Under the pieces are notes generated by a model. That model made no database searches, was not told the origin of the DNA, and was given only the letters and a program-made list of their open reading frames with translations. From Caballeronia sp. GAFFF1 (GTDB lineage: Bacteria > Pseudomonadota > Gammaproteobacteria > Burkholderiales > Burkholderiaceae), in the NCBI RefSeq assembly GCF_023630705.1, contig NZ_JALQEM010000005.1, positions 124,001 through 188,000 on the forward strand: a stretch of 64,000 bases of DNA. Reading direction: 5' to 3'. Below, one piece after another: positions 11,845 through 21,731 of this stretch (positions within the stretch are counted from its first letter, which is position 1; every line of letters starts with the position of its first letter). The translations under genes and the position numbers were made by a program.

Positions 11845-13148
11845 GGCTGCATGGATTTCTGATTGGTCAAACCGAAACGTTGCTGGCGGACGTGCTCCGC
11901 TTTTCCGGTCCCGCCGATGCGGCGACGAGCCGTTTCTTCCGCGCGCATCCGAAGCTCGGTCACGGCGAGCGCGGCGTGATCGCGGAGGCGGTCTTCGCCG
12001 TGCTGCGGCGGAAGATGGAGTTCTCGCATCTCGCCGAAAGCGGCACCGGCAATCAGGCGCGGCGTCTCGCGCTGCTCGGGCTGATGCAGACCGCGGGCCT
12101 CACCGCGCTCAAGCCCTTCGTTTCGGCGGACGAGCATCAGTGGCTCGCGCAAGTGTCGAAGATCGATCCCGCGAGCCTGCCGGTGCGCGTGCGCACGAAC
12201 CTGCCGCAGTGGATCTACGACGCGATGGCCAAGCGCTTCGAGCCGGACGAGCTCGCACAGCTTGCCGCCGCGCTGAACTATCCCGCGCCGCTCGACTTGC
12301 GCGCGAATCCGATCAAGGCGAGCCGCGACGTCGTGCGCAAGGCGCTCATCGACGCGGGCATCGACGCGTTCGACATGCCGTTCGCGCCGTTCGGCATCCG
12401 CGTGGAAGGCAAGCCCGCGCTCACGCGCTTGCAGCCGTTTCAGGAAGGCTGGATCGAAGTGCAGGACGAGGGCAGCCAGTTGCTCTGCTCGCTGGTGGCC
12501 CCGCGCCGGGGCGAGATGATCGTCGATTTCTGCGCGGGCGCGGGCGGCAAGACGCTTGCGCTCGGCGCGATGATGCGCTCCACCGGCCGTTTGTATGCCT
12601 TCGACGTCTCCGACCGGCGGCTCGCGAAGCTGAAGCCGCGTCTTGCGCGCAGCGGTCTGTCGAACGTGAATCCGGTGCTGATCGACAGCGAACACGACGC
12701 GAAGATCAAGCGCCTCGCGGGCAAGATCGACCGCGTGCTCGTCGATGCGCCGTGCTCCGGCTTGGGCACGCTGCGCCGCAATCCCGACCTCAAGTGGCGG
12801 CAGTCGCCCGCGACCGTCGCGGAACTGACGCCGAAGCAGCTTTCCATTCTCACGAGCGCCGCGCGGCTCGTGAAGACGGGCGGCCGTCTCGTCTACGCGA
12901 CGTGCAGCATGCTCGAAGCGGAGAACGAAGGCGTCGTCGCGCAGTTCCTGGAAACGCATCCGAACTTCCGCGTGGTGCCCGCGCGCGACGTGCTCGCCGA
13001 GCAGCGCATCGAACTCGACACGGGCGAGTATCTGTCGCTGTGGCCGCACAAGCACGGCACGGACGGCTTTTTCGCGGCGGTGCTGGAGCGCGTGCCCGGC
13101 ACGAAGGCGCAAGCGGCGGACGAGAGCGCCGGGGAAGAGAGCGCATAA
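11841..13148 (+). CDS. rsmB: 16S rRNA m5C methyltransferase, RsmB/NOP2-Sun family
   Basis: A 435-residue SAM-dependent RNA (cytosine-5) methyltransferase. The SAM-binding motif VDFCAGAGGKTLALGA is followed by the two catalytic cysteines, in VDAPCSGLGTLRRNPD and YATCSMLEAENEG. The N-terminal ~200 residues resemble the RsmB/NusB-like accessory region. The start overlaps purN (ATGA). Assignment to RsmB rather than another NOP2/Sun paralogue is likely but rests on general similarity. Confidence 0.88.
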   Translation: MRLHGFLIGQTETLLADVLRFSGPADAATSRFFRAHPKLGHGERGVIAEAVFAVLRRKMEFSHLAESGTGNQARRLALLGLMQTAGLTALKPFVSADEHQWLAQVSKIDPASLPVRVRTNLPQWIYDAMAKRFEPDELAQLAAALNYPAPLDLRANPIKASRDVVRKALIDAGIDAFDMPFAPFGIRVEGKPALTRLQPFQEGWIEVQDEGSQLLCSLVAPRRGEMIVDFCAGAGGKTLALGAMMRSTGRLYAFDVSDRRLAKLKPRLARSGLSNVNPVLIDSEHDAKIKRLAGKIDRVLVDAPCSGLGTLRRNPDLKWRQSPATVAELTPKQLSILTSAARLVKTGGRLVYATCSMLEAENEGVVAQFLETHPNFRVVPARDVLAEQRIELDTGEYLSLWPHKHGTDGFFAAVLERVPGTKAQAADESAGEESA

Positions 13149-13155
13149 GCGCGCG

Positions 13156-14520
13156 ATGCAGAACCGCTTCCTCGGCCACCTGTCGGAACGGCTCGTACGC
13201 GACTTCGGCGAGCCGGAAGTGCTGTGGCAAGTCGGCGCGCTGATCGCGCTCGTCGCCATCGCGTGGTGGAGCGCGGGTCTCTTGCGCAAACAGCTCGACG
13301 CGCGGCGGCAGTCGCGCTTCGAAGCCGTCCGGTTCGGCGCGGAAAGTCTCAACAAGGCCCTGTTTCCGCTGCTCGGGACCGTCTTCGTCTCGGTCGCGCA
13401 ACTCGCGCTCGCGCCCGTCATGCACACGGCGCTCTTGCGGCTCGCGCTGGTGCCGCTGTGCGGCATCACCGTGATCTACATGATGTTTTACGTGGTGCGG
13501 CGCGTCTTCAGCAAGCGCGCCACGGGCGGCGCGGACGACGAGGCCGGCGCGCTGCTGTTTCTCTTCGAAAAGGTCGTCACGGTGCTCGTCTGGGTCGCGA
13601 TGCTGCTCACGGTAATGGGCATTCAGGACGACGTCGTGCGCTGGATGGCGAGCGTGCGCTTCAATTTCGCCAACGCGCACATGACGCTGCTCTCGCTCGC
13701 CTCGGGCGTGCTGTGGGTATGCGTGACGCTGATCGTGGCGATGTGGGCCGGCGCGCTGCTCGACGACCGCCTCATGCGTTCGCGCTCGCTCGACGCGAAT
13801 CTGAAAGTGGTGCTCGGCCGCGTCGCGCGGGCGCTGATGATTCTCGCGGCGATTCTCGTGAGCCTGTCGATCGTCGGCATCGACATTACGGTGCTCGGCG
13901 TGTTCGGCGGCGCGCTCGGCGTCGGACTCGGCTTCGGCTTGCAAAAGATCGCGAGCAATTACGTGTCGGGCTTCATCATTCTGCTCGACCGGTCGCTCAG
14001 GCTCGGTGACATGATCAATGTCAGCGGCTTTCAGGGCACGGTCACGCAGATTCGCACGCGATACACGGTCGTTCGCGGGCTGGACGGCATCGAAACGCTG
14101 ATTCCGAACGAAAAGCTCATTACCGATGTCGTACAGAATCACTCGTCGTATCTGACGCGCGGCAACGCGAAAATCGCGGTGCAGGTGAGTTATCGCTCGG
14201 ACGTGGAACGCGCGATGCGACTCCTCATCGAAGCAACACAGGGCGTCGAGCGCGTGCTGCAGGACCCGGCGCCCGCAGCGCTGCTCGCGAGTTTCGGCGC
14301 GGACGGCATCGATCTCGAACTGAGCTTCTGGATCGAGGACGCGGCGAAGGGCACGGGCGGCGTTAAGTCGCAAGTCAATCGCAGCGTGTGGCGGTTATTC
14401 TGCGAGCATGGCATCGAGATCCCGTACGCGCAGCGCGAAGTGCGGATTGTCGGCGGTGCGGCGAACCAATCGGTAGGAAATGCCGGTTTTCACGGCGATG
14501 CGCCTTCGTCAACGGCTTAA
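13156..14520 (+). CDS. MscS-family mechanosensitive ion channel
   Basis: A 454-residue inner-membrane protein with about five predicted helices before a cytoplasmic domain. The diagnostic pore-helix and beta-domain sequence is clear: GALGVGLGFGLQKIASNYVS near residue 255, then GFIILLDRSLRLGD and LIPNEKLITD. Such channels release solutes on hypo-osmotic shock. At 454 residues it is larger than small MscS (about 290), with extra N-terminal helices, and smaller than MscK. It begins seven bases after rsmB and probably shares its transcript. Confidence 0.9.
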   Translation: MQNRFLGHLSERLVRDFGEPEVLWQVGALIALVAIAWWSAGLLRKQLDARRQSRFEAVRFGAESLNKALFPLLGTVFVSVAQLALAPVMHTALLRLALVPLCGITVIYMMFYVVRRVFSKRATGGADDEAGALLFLFEKVVTVLVWVAMLLTVMGIQDDVVRWMASVRFNFANAHMTLLSLASGVLWVCVTLIVAMWAGALLDDRLMRSRSLDANLKVVLGRVARALMILAAILVSLSIVGIDITVLGVFGGALGVGLGFGLQKIASNYVSGFIILLDRSLRLGDMINVSGFQGTVTQIRTRYTVVRGLDGIETLIPNEKLITDVVQNHSSYLTRGNAKIAVQVSYRSDVERAMRLLIEATQGVERVLQDPAPAALLASFGADGIDLELSFWIEDAAKGTGGVKSQVNRSVWRLFCEHGIEIPYAQREVRIVGGAANQSVGNAGFHGDAPSSTA

Positions 14521-14783
14521 AGCACCGCCTGAAGCAACAGCAGTGCGCCATTCCTTCTGTTTTTGCAAGGATGACGCTGGTCGTAGGGGCGTGAGATTTT
14601 CCTCTTATGACCAAGATTCAAAAAAATTCACCTTTACGACAACGACTTGGAACGCATGCAGTAGAATGCGATCGAACTTCGGCGCTGACCTTTCACGCGC
14701 CCGACATGCGGCGATAAAGTCGTTTTTTGACCGTTTTCGTCGGCCATTTTTTCCGAATTTCACAGCTAGATAGGTAAATTGCC
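14521..14783. other. Intergenic region before the desaturase
   Basis: 263 bp, more AT-rich than the flanking genes. It should hold the desaturase promoter, but I find only an isolated TAGAAT near 14660 without a well-spaced -35. No RNA gene or repeat is evident. Confidence 0.4.
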
Positions 14784-15983
14784 TTGCTGAATTCCTCCCT
14801 CGAATTTCTCGCCAATGGATTGCTGGATTTTTCCTGGTGGCAGATTCTGTTGTTCACGCTGGCGATGACGCACGTCACCATCGCGGGCGTCACCATTTAT
14901 TTGCACCGCTGCCAGGCGCATCGCGCGCTGGACCTGCACCCCATCGCGAGCCACTTCTTCCGCCTGTGGCTGTGGATGACCACCGGCATGCTGACCGGCC
15001 AGTGGGCGGCCATCCACCGCAAGCACCACGCGAAGTGCGAGACCGAAGAAGATCCGCACAGCCCGCAAACGCGCGGCATCTGGAAGGTGCTGCTGGAAGG
15101 CGCGGAACTGTATCGCGCGGAAGCGAAGAACGAAGAAACGCTGCGCCGCTTCAGCCACGGCACGCCGAACGACTGGATCGAGCGCAACCTGTACACGCGT
15201 TATCCGATCTTAGGCATCAGCATCATGATGGTCATCGACGTGGCGCTGTTCGGCATCGTCGGGCTGTCGGTGTGGGCCGTGCAGATGATCTGGATTCCGT
15301 TCTGGGCGGCGGGCGTCGTCAACGGTCTCGCGCACTTCTGGGGTTATCGCAACTTCAATTCGGCTGATGCGAGCACCAACATTTTCCCGCTCGGCATCCT
15401 GATCGGCGGCGAAGAGCTGCACAACAATCACCACACGTACGCGACGTCGGCCAAGCTGTCGAGCAAGTGGTACGAGTTCGATATCGGCTGGCTGTACATC
15501 CGCATTCTGTCGGCAATTGGCCTCGCGAAGGTGAAGAAGCTGGCGCCCACGCCGCGCCTGTCGGAATCGAAGTCGGTGCCGGATCACGACACCCTGCAAG
15601 CCGTGCTCGCGAACCGTTACGAAGTCATGGCGCGTTACGGCAAGGCGCTCAAGCGAGCGTACAAGCAGGAACTCGTGAAGCTGAAGGAAGCCGGCGCGCG
15701 CGAGAAGTATCAGCTGATGCGCGGCGCGCGCAAGTGGTTCCACAAGGACGAGGACGGCCTGAACGAGCCGCAGCGCAAGCAACTCCCCGAGCTGTTCTCG
15801 GACAACCAGAAACTGCGCACGTACATCGAACTGCGCAAGGATCTGGCGGCAATGTGGGACCGCTCGAACGCATCGCGCGAGCAACTGCTGGCGCAGCTGC
15901 AGGACTGGTGTCATCGCGCCGAACAAAGCGGCATCAAGGCGTTGCAGGACTTTGCGTTGCGTCTGCGCCGCTACGCCCTGTAA
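14784..15983 (+). CDS. Delta-9 acyl desaturase with transposase-like C-terminal extension
   Basis: A 399-residue membrane desaturase that likely introduces a cis double bond into saturated acyl chains. The three iron-binding histidine boxes are HRCQAHRA, HRKHH and HNNHH, with membrane helices around them up to about residue 250. The last ~145 residues are soluble, Lys/Arg-rich and helical. The stretch EPQRKQLPELF, then ELRKDLAAMW, then DWCHRAEQSGIKAL resembles the C-terminus of ISL3-family DDE transposases. The start is a TTG at 14784 preceded by AGGT; no ATG gives the usual N-terminus. Confidence 0.9.
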   Translation: MLNSSLEFLANGLLDFSWWQILLFTLAMTHVTIAGVTIYLHRCQAHRALDLHPIASHFFRLWLWMTTGMLTGQWAAIHRKHHAKCETEEDPHSPQTRGIWKVLLEGAELYRAEAKNEETLRRFSHGTPNDWIERNLYTRYPILGISIMMVIDVALFGIVGLSVWAVQMIWIPFWAAGVVNGLAHFWGYRNFNSADASTNIFPLGILIGGEELHNNHHTYATSAKLSSKWYEFDIGWLYIRILSAIGLAKVKKLAPTPRLSESKSVPDHDTLQAVLANRYEVMARYGKALKRAYKQELVKLKEAGAREKYQLMRGARKWFHKDEDGLNEPQRKQLPELFSDNQKLRTYIELRKDLAAMWDRSNASREQLLAQLQDWCHRAEQSGIKALQDFALRLRRYAL

Positions 15984-16015
15984 GCGTTATCCGCTAAAAT
16001 TCGAAGACGTCACAA

Positions 16016-16044
16016 GACCCCGCTCTGGCGGGGTTTTTGTTTTA
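16016..16044 (+). terminator. Intrinsic terminator after the desaturase
   Basis: ACCCCGC / GCGGGGT stem with a TCTG loop followed by TTTTGTTTT. Confidence 0.85.
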
Positions 16045-16085
16045 GGGCGACGGATTTTCGCTGGATTCGGCAGGAGACAGGGGAC

Positions 16086-17213
16086 ATGCAGGCGATCAGA
16101 AGCGTCGAGTACGACCGGCCGCAAGGGCTGACGTGTGGAGTAGGCGAGGCGTGGGCGCGCGTGCCGCAAGCGCCGTCGCCGGAAGAAAGGCGCGCGTTGA
16201 AGGAGCGCATTCGCGCGCTGTTGCGGCAGGAACAGGCCGTCTTGGTCGCGCACTATTACGTCGATGCCGAGCTACAGAAACTCGCTGACGAAACTGGCGG
16301 CTGCGTCGCCGATTCGCTCGAAATGGCGCGCTTCGGCCGCGATCATGCGGCAAAGACACTGGTTGTCGCGGGCGTGCGCTTCATGGGCGAAACCGCGAAG
16401 ATTCTGAGCCCGGACAAGCGCGTGTTGATGCCGGACCTCGACGCCACGTGCTCGCTCGATCTCGGCTGCCCCGCCGACGAATTCGCCGCGTTCTGCGACG
16501 CGCATCCGGACCGCACGGTCGTCGTGTACGCGAACACGAGCGCCGCCGTGAAAGCGCGCGCCGACTGGATGGTCACGTCGTCCATTGGGCTGGAGATCGT
16601 CGCGGATTTGCACGCGCGCGGCGAGAAGATTCTCTGGGCGCCCGATCGTCACCTCGGCGGCTACATCCAGAAGAAGACGGGCGCGGACATGCTTTTGTGG
16701 CAGGGCTCCTGTCTCGTTCACGACGAGTTCAAGGGCATCGAACTCGACCTGCTGCGCGCCGAGTATCCGGACGCGAAGATTCTCGTGCATCCCGAGTCGC
16801 CGGAAGCCGTGGTAAAGCTGGCCGATGTTGTCGGCTCGACCACGCAGCTGATCGACGCCGCGGTGCGCCTCGACGCGAGTCGCTTCATCGTCGCCACCGA
16901 TCTCGGCATTCTGCACAAGATGCGGCTTGCCGCGCCGGGAAAGACGTTCATCGAAGCGCCGACGGCCGGCAACAGCGCCACGTGCAAGAGCTGCGCGCAT
17001 TGTCCGTGGATGGCGATGAACGGTCTCGCCAATCTCGCCGACGTGCTCGAACGCGGACATAACGAGATTCACGTCGACGCCGTTATCGGGCAGCGCGCGC
17101 GCGTGCCGATCGACCGCATGCTCGATTTCGCCGCGCGCCACAAGAAGCGCGTGCAGGCGAGTGGCGACCTGGCCAAGGACACTGCGCTGTTTTCGAACGT
17201 GGGAGCCGCGTGA
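16086..17213 (+). CDS. nadA: Quinolinate synthase A
   Basis: A 375-residue [4Fe-4S] enzyme that condenses iminoaspartate with dihydroxyacetone phosphate to quinolinate in de novo NAD synthesis. [19 protein letters not shown] and the iron-sulfur cysteine regions ([29 protein letters not shown]) fit the long NadA type. An AGGAGACAGGGG ribosome-binding region precedes the ATG. The stop overlaps the nadC start by one base (TGATG). Confidence 0.97.
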   Translation: MQAIRSVEYDRPQGLTCGVGEAWARVPQAPSPEERRALKERIRALLRQEQAVLVAHYYVDAELQKLADETGGCVADSLEMARFGRDHAAKTLVVAGVRFMGETAKILSPDKRVLMPDLDATCSLDLGCPADEFAAFCDAHPDRTVVVYANTSAAVKARADWMVTSSIGLEIVADLHARGEKILWAPDRHLGGYIQKKTGADMLLWQGSCLVHDEFKGIELDLLRAEYPDAKILVHPESPEAVVKLADVVGSTTQLIDAAVRLDASRFIVATDLGILHKMRLAAPGKTFIEAPTAGNSATCKSCAHCPWMAMNGLANLADVLERGHNEIHVDAVIGQRARVPIDRMLDFAARHKKRVQASGDLAKDTALFSNVGAA

Positions 17214-18085
17214 TGCGCTACTCACCGATTTTCGAAGAAGTCCGTTCGCAATACGGCGAAGCATTCGACGCCGCGCTCGCGCGTAATGTCGCCGATGCGC
17301 TCGCCGAAGACATCGGCGCCGGCGACGTCACCGGCCGCCTCGTTCCCGCGGACGCGCGGCGCACAGCGCGGATCATCGTGCGCGAAGAAGCCGTGCTGTG
17401 CGGCGCGCCGTGGTTCGACGAAGTGATGCGGCGCGTCGATGCTTCCATCGAAGTGGAATGGCAGTATCGCGAAGGGCAGCGCATGGCCGCCGATACGCCC
17501 GTCGTGCTGCTGCACGGCCCCGCGCGCTCGCTGCTTACGGCCGAGCGAAATGGCCTCAACTTTCTGCAGCTGCTTTCGGGCGTCGCAAGCGCGACGCGCC
17601 GTTACGTCGACGCGATCGGAGGCACGCGCTCGCGCATTCTCGATACGCGCAAGACGCTGCCTGGCCTGCGGCTCGCGCAGAAGTACGCAGTGCGGGTGGG
17701 CGGCGGGGCGAACCAGCGGCTCGCGCTCTACGACGGCATTTTGATCAAGGAAAACCACATCGCGGCGGCGGGCGGCGTCGGCGCGGCCATGGACGCGGCC
17801 CTCGCGCTGAACGCGGGCGTGCCGGTTCAGATCGAGGTCGAGACGCTCGCGCAGCTCGAGACGGCGCTCGCGCACCGCGCGGAGTCCATTCTGCTCGACA
17901 ACTTCACGCTCGACGCCATGCGCGACGCCGTGCGCGTGACGGCGGGCCGCGCATTGCTGGAAGTGTCGGGCGGCGTGAATTTCGAAACCGTGCGAGCGAT
18001 TGCGGAAACCGGCGTCGACCGCATTTCGATCGGCGCGCTCACGAAGGACGTGCGCGCGACCGATTATTCAATGCGCCTCATCTAG
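17213..18085 (+). CDS. nadC: Nicotinate-nucleotide pyrophosphorylase (quinolinate phosphoribosyltransferase)
   Basis: A 290-residue enzyme converting quinolinate and PRPP to nicotinate mononucleotide. DTRKTLPGLR, VGGGANQRLALYDG and LIKENH form the substrate pocket, and EVSGGVN lies near the C-terminus. The ATG at 17213 is preferred to a GTG one codon upstream. It forms an operon with nadA and ends only three bases from the oppositely oriented nadB, with no terminator between. Confidence 0.97.
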   Translation: MRYSPIFEEVRSQYGEAFDAALARNVADALAEDIGAGDVTGRLVPADARRTARIIVREEAVLCGAPWFDEVMRRVDASIEVEWQYREGQRMAADTPVVLLHGPARSLLTAERNGLNFLQLLSGVASATRRYVDAIGGTRSRILDTRKTLPGLRLAQKYAVRVGGGANQRLALYDGILIKENHIAAAGGVGAAMDAALALNAGVPVQIEVETLAQLETALAHRAESILLDNFTLDAMRDAVRVTAGRALLEVSGGVNFETVRAIAETGVDRISIGALTKDVRATDYSMRLI

Positions 18086-18088
18086 CCG

Positions 18089-19687
18089 TCAGACCGCGCG
18101 CCGTCGCGCCGCCGGCGGCGTCAGCACGGTCGGCAGCGCCTTCGGCAAGGTTTCGGGCCAGTCGCGGCTATAGTGCAGACCGCGGCTTTCGCGCCGGGAA
18201 CACGCGCTCTCGACGATCAGCGACGCCACATCCACCAGATTGCGCAGTTCCAGCAAGTCGCGGCTCACCTTGAAATTCGCGTAGTACTCGTGGATTTCGT
18301 CGCGCAAAAGCGCGATGCGATGCCGGGCGCGCGCGAGCCGCTTGTCCGTACGCACGATGCCGACATAGTTCCACATCAGAAGCCGCAGCTCGTCCCAGTT
18401 ATGCGCGACGACGACTTCCTCGTCCGGATCGGAGACGCGGCTTTCGTCCCAGTCGGGCAGGGGCGCGTGGCATCCGGCCGAGAAACCGTCCGCTTCGATG
18501 GCCGCCGCCGCCGCCCGGCCGACCACGATGCATTCCAGCAACGAATTGCTCGCCAGCCGGTTCGCCCCGTGCAGCCCCGTCCACGACGTTTCCCCGACCG
18601 CGTACAGCCCGGGACGGTCGGTGCGCCCGGCGAGATCGGTCACGACGCCGCCGCACGTATAGTGCGCGGCCGGCACCACCGGAATCGGCTCCTTCGCGAT
18701 ATCGATGCCGAACTCGCGGCAGCGGGCGAGGATCGTCGGGAAGTGTTCTTCGAGGAACGCGCGCGGCTGGTGGCTGATATCGAGATACACGCAGTCGATG
18801 CCGCGCTTCTTGATCTCGAAGTCGATCGCCCGGGCGACGATATCGCGCGGCGCGAGCTCGGCGCGTTCGTCGTGCGCGGGCATGAAGCGCGTGCCGTCCG
18901 GCAGGCGCAGCACGCCGCCTTCGCCGCGCACGGCTTCCGAGATCAGGAACGACTTCGCGTACGGATGAAAAAGGCACGTCGGATGGAACTGGATGAACTC
19001 CATGTTCGCGACCCGGCAGCTCGCGCGCCACGCCATCGCGATGCCGTCGCCGGTCGCGGTGTCGGGATTCGTCGTATAGAGATAGACCTTGCCTGCGCCG
19101 CCCGTCGCGAGCACCGTGTGCGGCGCCTCGATCGTGACGGTGCGGCCGCTTTTCAGGTCGAGCGCGTACAGACCGTGGCAGCGATGGCCTGGCAGTCCGA
19201 GCCGGTCGGACGTGATCAGGTCGATCGCGTAGTGGTCTTCGAAAACGGTGATGTTCGGATGATTGCGCACGCGCTCGCCGAGCGTCGTGACGACCGCGTG
19301 GCCGGTGGCGTCCGCGGCGTGAATGATGCGGCGATGGCTATGCCCGCCTTCGCGCGTCAGATGGAAGCCGAGTTCGGCCGAGACGTCGCGCGTGAAGGGC
19401 ACGCCTTCGTCGATGAGCCATTGAATCGCGGCGCGCCCATTCTCGACGATGTAGCGCGTCGCCGCCTCGTCGCACAGGCCGCCGCCCGCGATGAGCGTGT
19501 CGGCTACGTGGTCGTCCACGCTGTCCGCCGAATCCAGCACCGCCGCGATGCCGCCTTGCGCCCAGTCGCTCGCGCCTTCGCTCACCGCGCGCTTCGCGAT
19601 GATCGCCACGCGCCGCGTCTCGGCCAGATTCAGCGCGACGCTCAGGCCCGCGAGTCCGCTCCCCACGATCGCTACATCGAAGTTCAT
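18089..19687 (-). CDS. nadB: L-aspartate oxidase
   Basis: A 532-residue flavoprotein oxidising L-aspartate to iminoaspartate, the substrate of NadA. The N-terminal FAD motif [18 protein letters not shown], the RGEGGVLR active-site region and [18 protein letters not shown] are typical. The start at 19685-19687 gives the usual N-terminus [11 protein letters not shown]; the frame continues 56 codons upstream but without family similarity. Unlike the common nadB-nadA-nadC order, nadB faces nadA-nadC here. Confidence 0.97.
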   Translation of the reverse strand: MNFDVAIVGSGLAGLSVALNLAETRRVAIIAKRAVSEGASDWAQGGIAAVLDSADSVDDHVADTLIAGGGLCDEAATRYIVENGRAAIQWLIDEGVPFTRDVSAELGFHLTREGGHSHRRIIHAADATGHAVVTTLGERVRNHPNITVFEDHYAIDLITSDRLGLPGHRCHGLYALDLKSGRTVTIEAPHTVLATGGAGKVYLYTTNPDTATGDGIAMAWRASCRVANMEFIQFHPTCLFHPYAKSFLISEAVRGEGGVLRLPDGTRFMPAHDERAELAPRDIVARAIDFEIKKRGIDCVYLDISHQPRAFLEEHFPTILARCREFGIDIAKEPIPVVPAAHYTCGGVVTDLAGRTDRPGLYAVGETSWTGLHGANRLASNSLLECIVVGRAAAAAIEADGFSAGCHAPLPDWDESRVSDPDEEVVVAHNWDELRLLMWNYVGIVRTDKRLARARHRIALLRDEIHEYYANFKVSRDLLELRNLVDVASLIVESACSRRESRGLHYSRDWPETLPKALPTVLTPPAARRRAV

Positions 19688-19810
19688 GCCGCCGTGTCTC
19701 CGTCGCTGTCGTTGTCGATAGCCGGCAAGCATAACGCGCAAGCGCAGAGAAACCGCGAAAACCCATGCGCGACCATGTGAAACGCGTATGAAAAGCGCGT
19801 CGCAAAAACA

Positions 19811-19840
19811 AAAAGCCCCGCGCGAGCGGGGCTTTTTGCT
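19811..19840. terminator. Intrinsic terminator after rpmG
   Basis: AAAAGCCCCGC / GCGGGGCTTTTT stem with a GCGA loop, flanked by A-runs and T-runs on both sides. It lies between rpmG (-) and nadB (-) and should end the rpmB-rpmG transcript. Confidence 0.85.
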
Positions 19841-19903
19841 GTCTTCGTCAGGCACTCAATCTCAAGTGCGGTCCGTCTTCCGCGTGAGCGGAGCAACGCC
19901 GCT

Positions 19904-20071
19904 TTACTTGATCTTGGTTTCCTTGTACTCAACGTGCTTGCGGACGACGGGATCAAATTTCTTGATCAGCATCTTTTCCGGCATGTTGCGCTTGTTCTTG
20001 GTCGTCGTGTAGAAGTGACCCGTGCCTGCAGTCGATTCCAACTTGATCTTGTCGCGTGCGCCCTTGGCCAT
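19904..20071 (-). CDS. rpmG: 50S ribosomal protein L33
   Basis: A 55-residue ribosomal protein translated from the minus strand. It begins [14 protein letters not shown], contains [15 protein letters not shown] and ends KYDPVV-like then KETKIK. It lacks the zinc-binding cysteines, so it is the zinc-independent type. An AGGAGC ribosome-binding site precedes the ATG, and it follows rpmB after 11 bp. The standard L28-L33 pair is intact. Confidence 0.96.
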
Positions 20072-20082
20072 GTGCGTGCTCC

Positions 20083-20316
20083 TTAGATTTCACCGCGTGC
20101 GCGCAGATCTGCGAGCACGGCGTCGATACCGTTCTTGTCGATCAGGCGCAGACCGGCGTTCGAAACGCGCAGACGGACCCAGCGATTTTCGCTTTCAACG
20201 AAGAAACGGCGGTTCTGCAGGTTCGGCAGGAAACGACGCTTGGTCTTGTTGTTGGCGTGGGAAACGTTGTTGCCGGACATCGGCCCTTTCCCAGTTACTT
20301 GGCATACGCGTGCCAT
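20083..20316 (-). CDS. rpmB: 50S ribosomal protein L28
   Basis: A 77-residue ribosomal protein, [20 protein letters not shown] at the start and [12 protein letters not shown] after it. The ATG at 20314-20316 is preceded by AGGAG, which decides the start within a longer open frame. It is the first gene of the rpmB-rpmG operon, about 150 bases downstream of its promoter. Confidence 0.97.
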
Positions 20317-20477
20317 GCGAGCACTCCTAATACAGTCTGATTCATACGCTCGGCGCAGCGGATGCTGCGGGCCGACCTCTTTTTCCCTGGTTGCCTTTAC
20401 CGGGAACTTGGCAGCACGGTTATGCCAATGAGGACCGCGTAAGCTCAGAACAGGTGGGTTGAGAAAAGCAAACGCGG

Positions 20478-20507
20478 ATTCTAGCAGGAAAAGCCGTGCG
20501 TTATCAA
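20478..20507 (-). promoter_or_regulatory. Promoter of rpmB-rpmG
   Basis: Minus strand: TTGATA (20502-20507), 18 nt, TAGAAT (20478-20483). The predicted start near 20470 leaves an untranslated leader of about 150 nt before rpmB. Confidence 0.7.
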
Positions 20508-20543
20508 GACGTTTCGGCTTTTTTCCTGGCTGCGAAATCCACT

Positions 20544-21527
20544 TCACAGCCAGCCTTCCCGCGCGAACGAAAAAATGTCATTCGACGCGATGACCATGTG
20601 ATCCAGCAGCTTGACGTCGATGAGCGAGAGCGCGTCCTGAAGCGTGCGCGTGAGCTTGCGGTCGCCCGCGCTCGGCTGGATGCCGCCGGAAGGATGATTA
20701 TGCGCGACGATCAGCCCGGCCGCATTCAGCGAGAGCGCGCGCTTGACGATTTCGCGCGGATACACGGCTACGCGCGTGAGCGAGCCCCGCGCTTCCTCGC
20801 AGATGTCCAGCAGCTGATGCCGGGCGTCGAGATAGATGCCAATGAACACTTCGTTCGGCCGCGTGCCGATTTTCAGGCGCAGAAAGTCTTCGACCGCTCC
20901 CGGCGAGTTCAGAAGCAAGCGTTCCCTCGCCCGCTCCGCCAACGCGCGTCGGCACAATTCAGATACCGCGATGAGCGTCGCGGCGCGCGCCTCGCCGATG
21001 CCGCGTTCGGCGCTGAGTTCGGCAGCGGAAGCGCCTAGCATTGACCGCAGCGAGCCGAAGCGCCGCAGCAGTCCACGCGCGACATCGACCGCCGTGAGGC
21101 CGGGCACGCCGGTGCGCAGGAACAATGCGAGAAGTTCGGCGTCGGAAAGTGTCTCGGCACCGGATCTGAGCAGGCGCTCGCGCGGCCGGTCTGCTTTGTC
21201 CCAATGCGAGATGGCGAGTGTGCCGAGCCGGACCGTCGTCGCGGCCTCCGCTGGCGAGGTCGGAAAGGGTGGAGCAACCGGCTCGTCAACTGACGCGGCG
21301 ATCGGCCCGTCGACCGGCCCGTCGACCGGCCGCTCAACCGGTTGGGAAACTGACGCGGCGATCGGCCTAGCAACTCGCCGGTCAACCGGATCGGCGCCTG
21401 ACGCGGCCCCTGACGCCGCAACCCGCTCGTCAACCAACGCGGGAACCGGCCCACCAACCGGCGCACCAACCGGCCCGGCACCTGACGTGGCATTCGCGCA
21501 GGCCACCGGCTCCGCAGCGCCCGTCAT
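20544..21527 (-). CDS. radC: RadC/MPN-domain protein with a repetitive N-terminal extension
   Basis: A 327-residue RadC-family protein. The C-terminal MPN (JAB) domain has the metal motif with [14 protein letters not shown], after a helix-hairpin-helix region ([16 protein letters not shown]). RadC is named for repair, but its biochemical role is unresolved. The standard RadC start would be near [16 protein letters not shown], but no start codon is available there. The first good start is the ATG at 21525-21527 with a GGAGGGGG ribosome-binding site. That adds about 100 residues rich in Pro/Val/Ala repeats. Confidence 0.88.
   Translation of the reverse strand: MTGAAEPVACANATSGAGPVGAPVGGPVPALVDERVAASGAASGADPVDRRVARPIAASVSQPVERPVDGPVDGPIAASVDEPVAPPFPTSPAEAATTVRLGTLAISHWDKADRPRERLLRSGAETLSDAELLALFLRTGVPGLTAVDVARGLLRRFGSLRSMLGASAAELSAERGIGEARAATLIAVSELCRRALAERARERLLLNSPGAVEDFLRLKIGTRPNEVFIGIYLDARHQLLDICEEARGSLTRVAVYPREIVKRALSLNAAGLIVAHNHPSGGIQPSAGDRKLTRTLQDALSLIDVKLLDHMVIASNDIFSFAREGWL
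21285..21490. repeat. Degenerate short repeats inside radC
   Basis: Units such as CTGACGCGGCGATCGGCC and CGTCGACCGGCC recur several times, e.g. around 21291, 21306, 21318 and 21351. They encode the Pro-Val and Ala-Ala-Ser runs of the RadC N-terminal extension. Confidence 0.75.
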
Positions 21528-21731
21528 TGCCCCCTCCCCACGGGCCGCGTTGCGCGCGCCGCCGCACCAATGCCGCACGCGCCTGACGCGTTGCCGGACC
21601 ACTCTGTCTTACAATAGCGGTTTCGGCGCCCGTTTCGACCCTGCGCCACGCGGTTCGCAGCTTCGCGCCGACGAGCCGCCGCTCGCCCGGCCCACGCCGC
21701 GCTTTCGACTGAACCGCCACAACCAATACTC

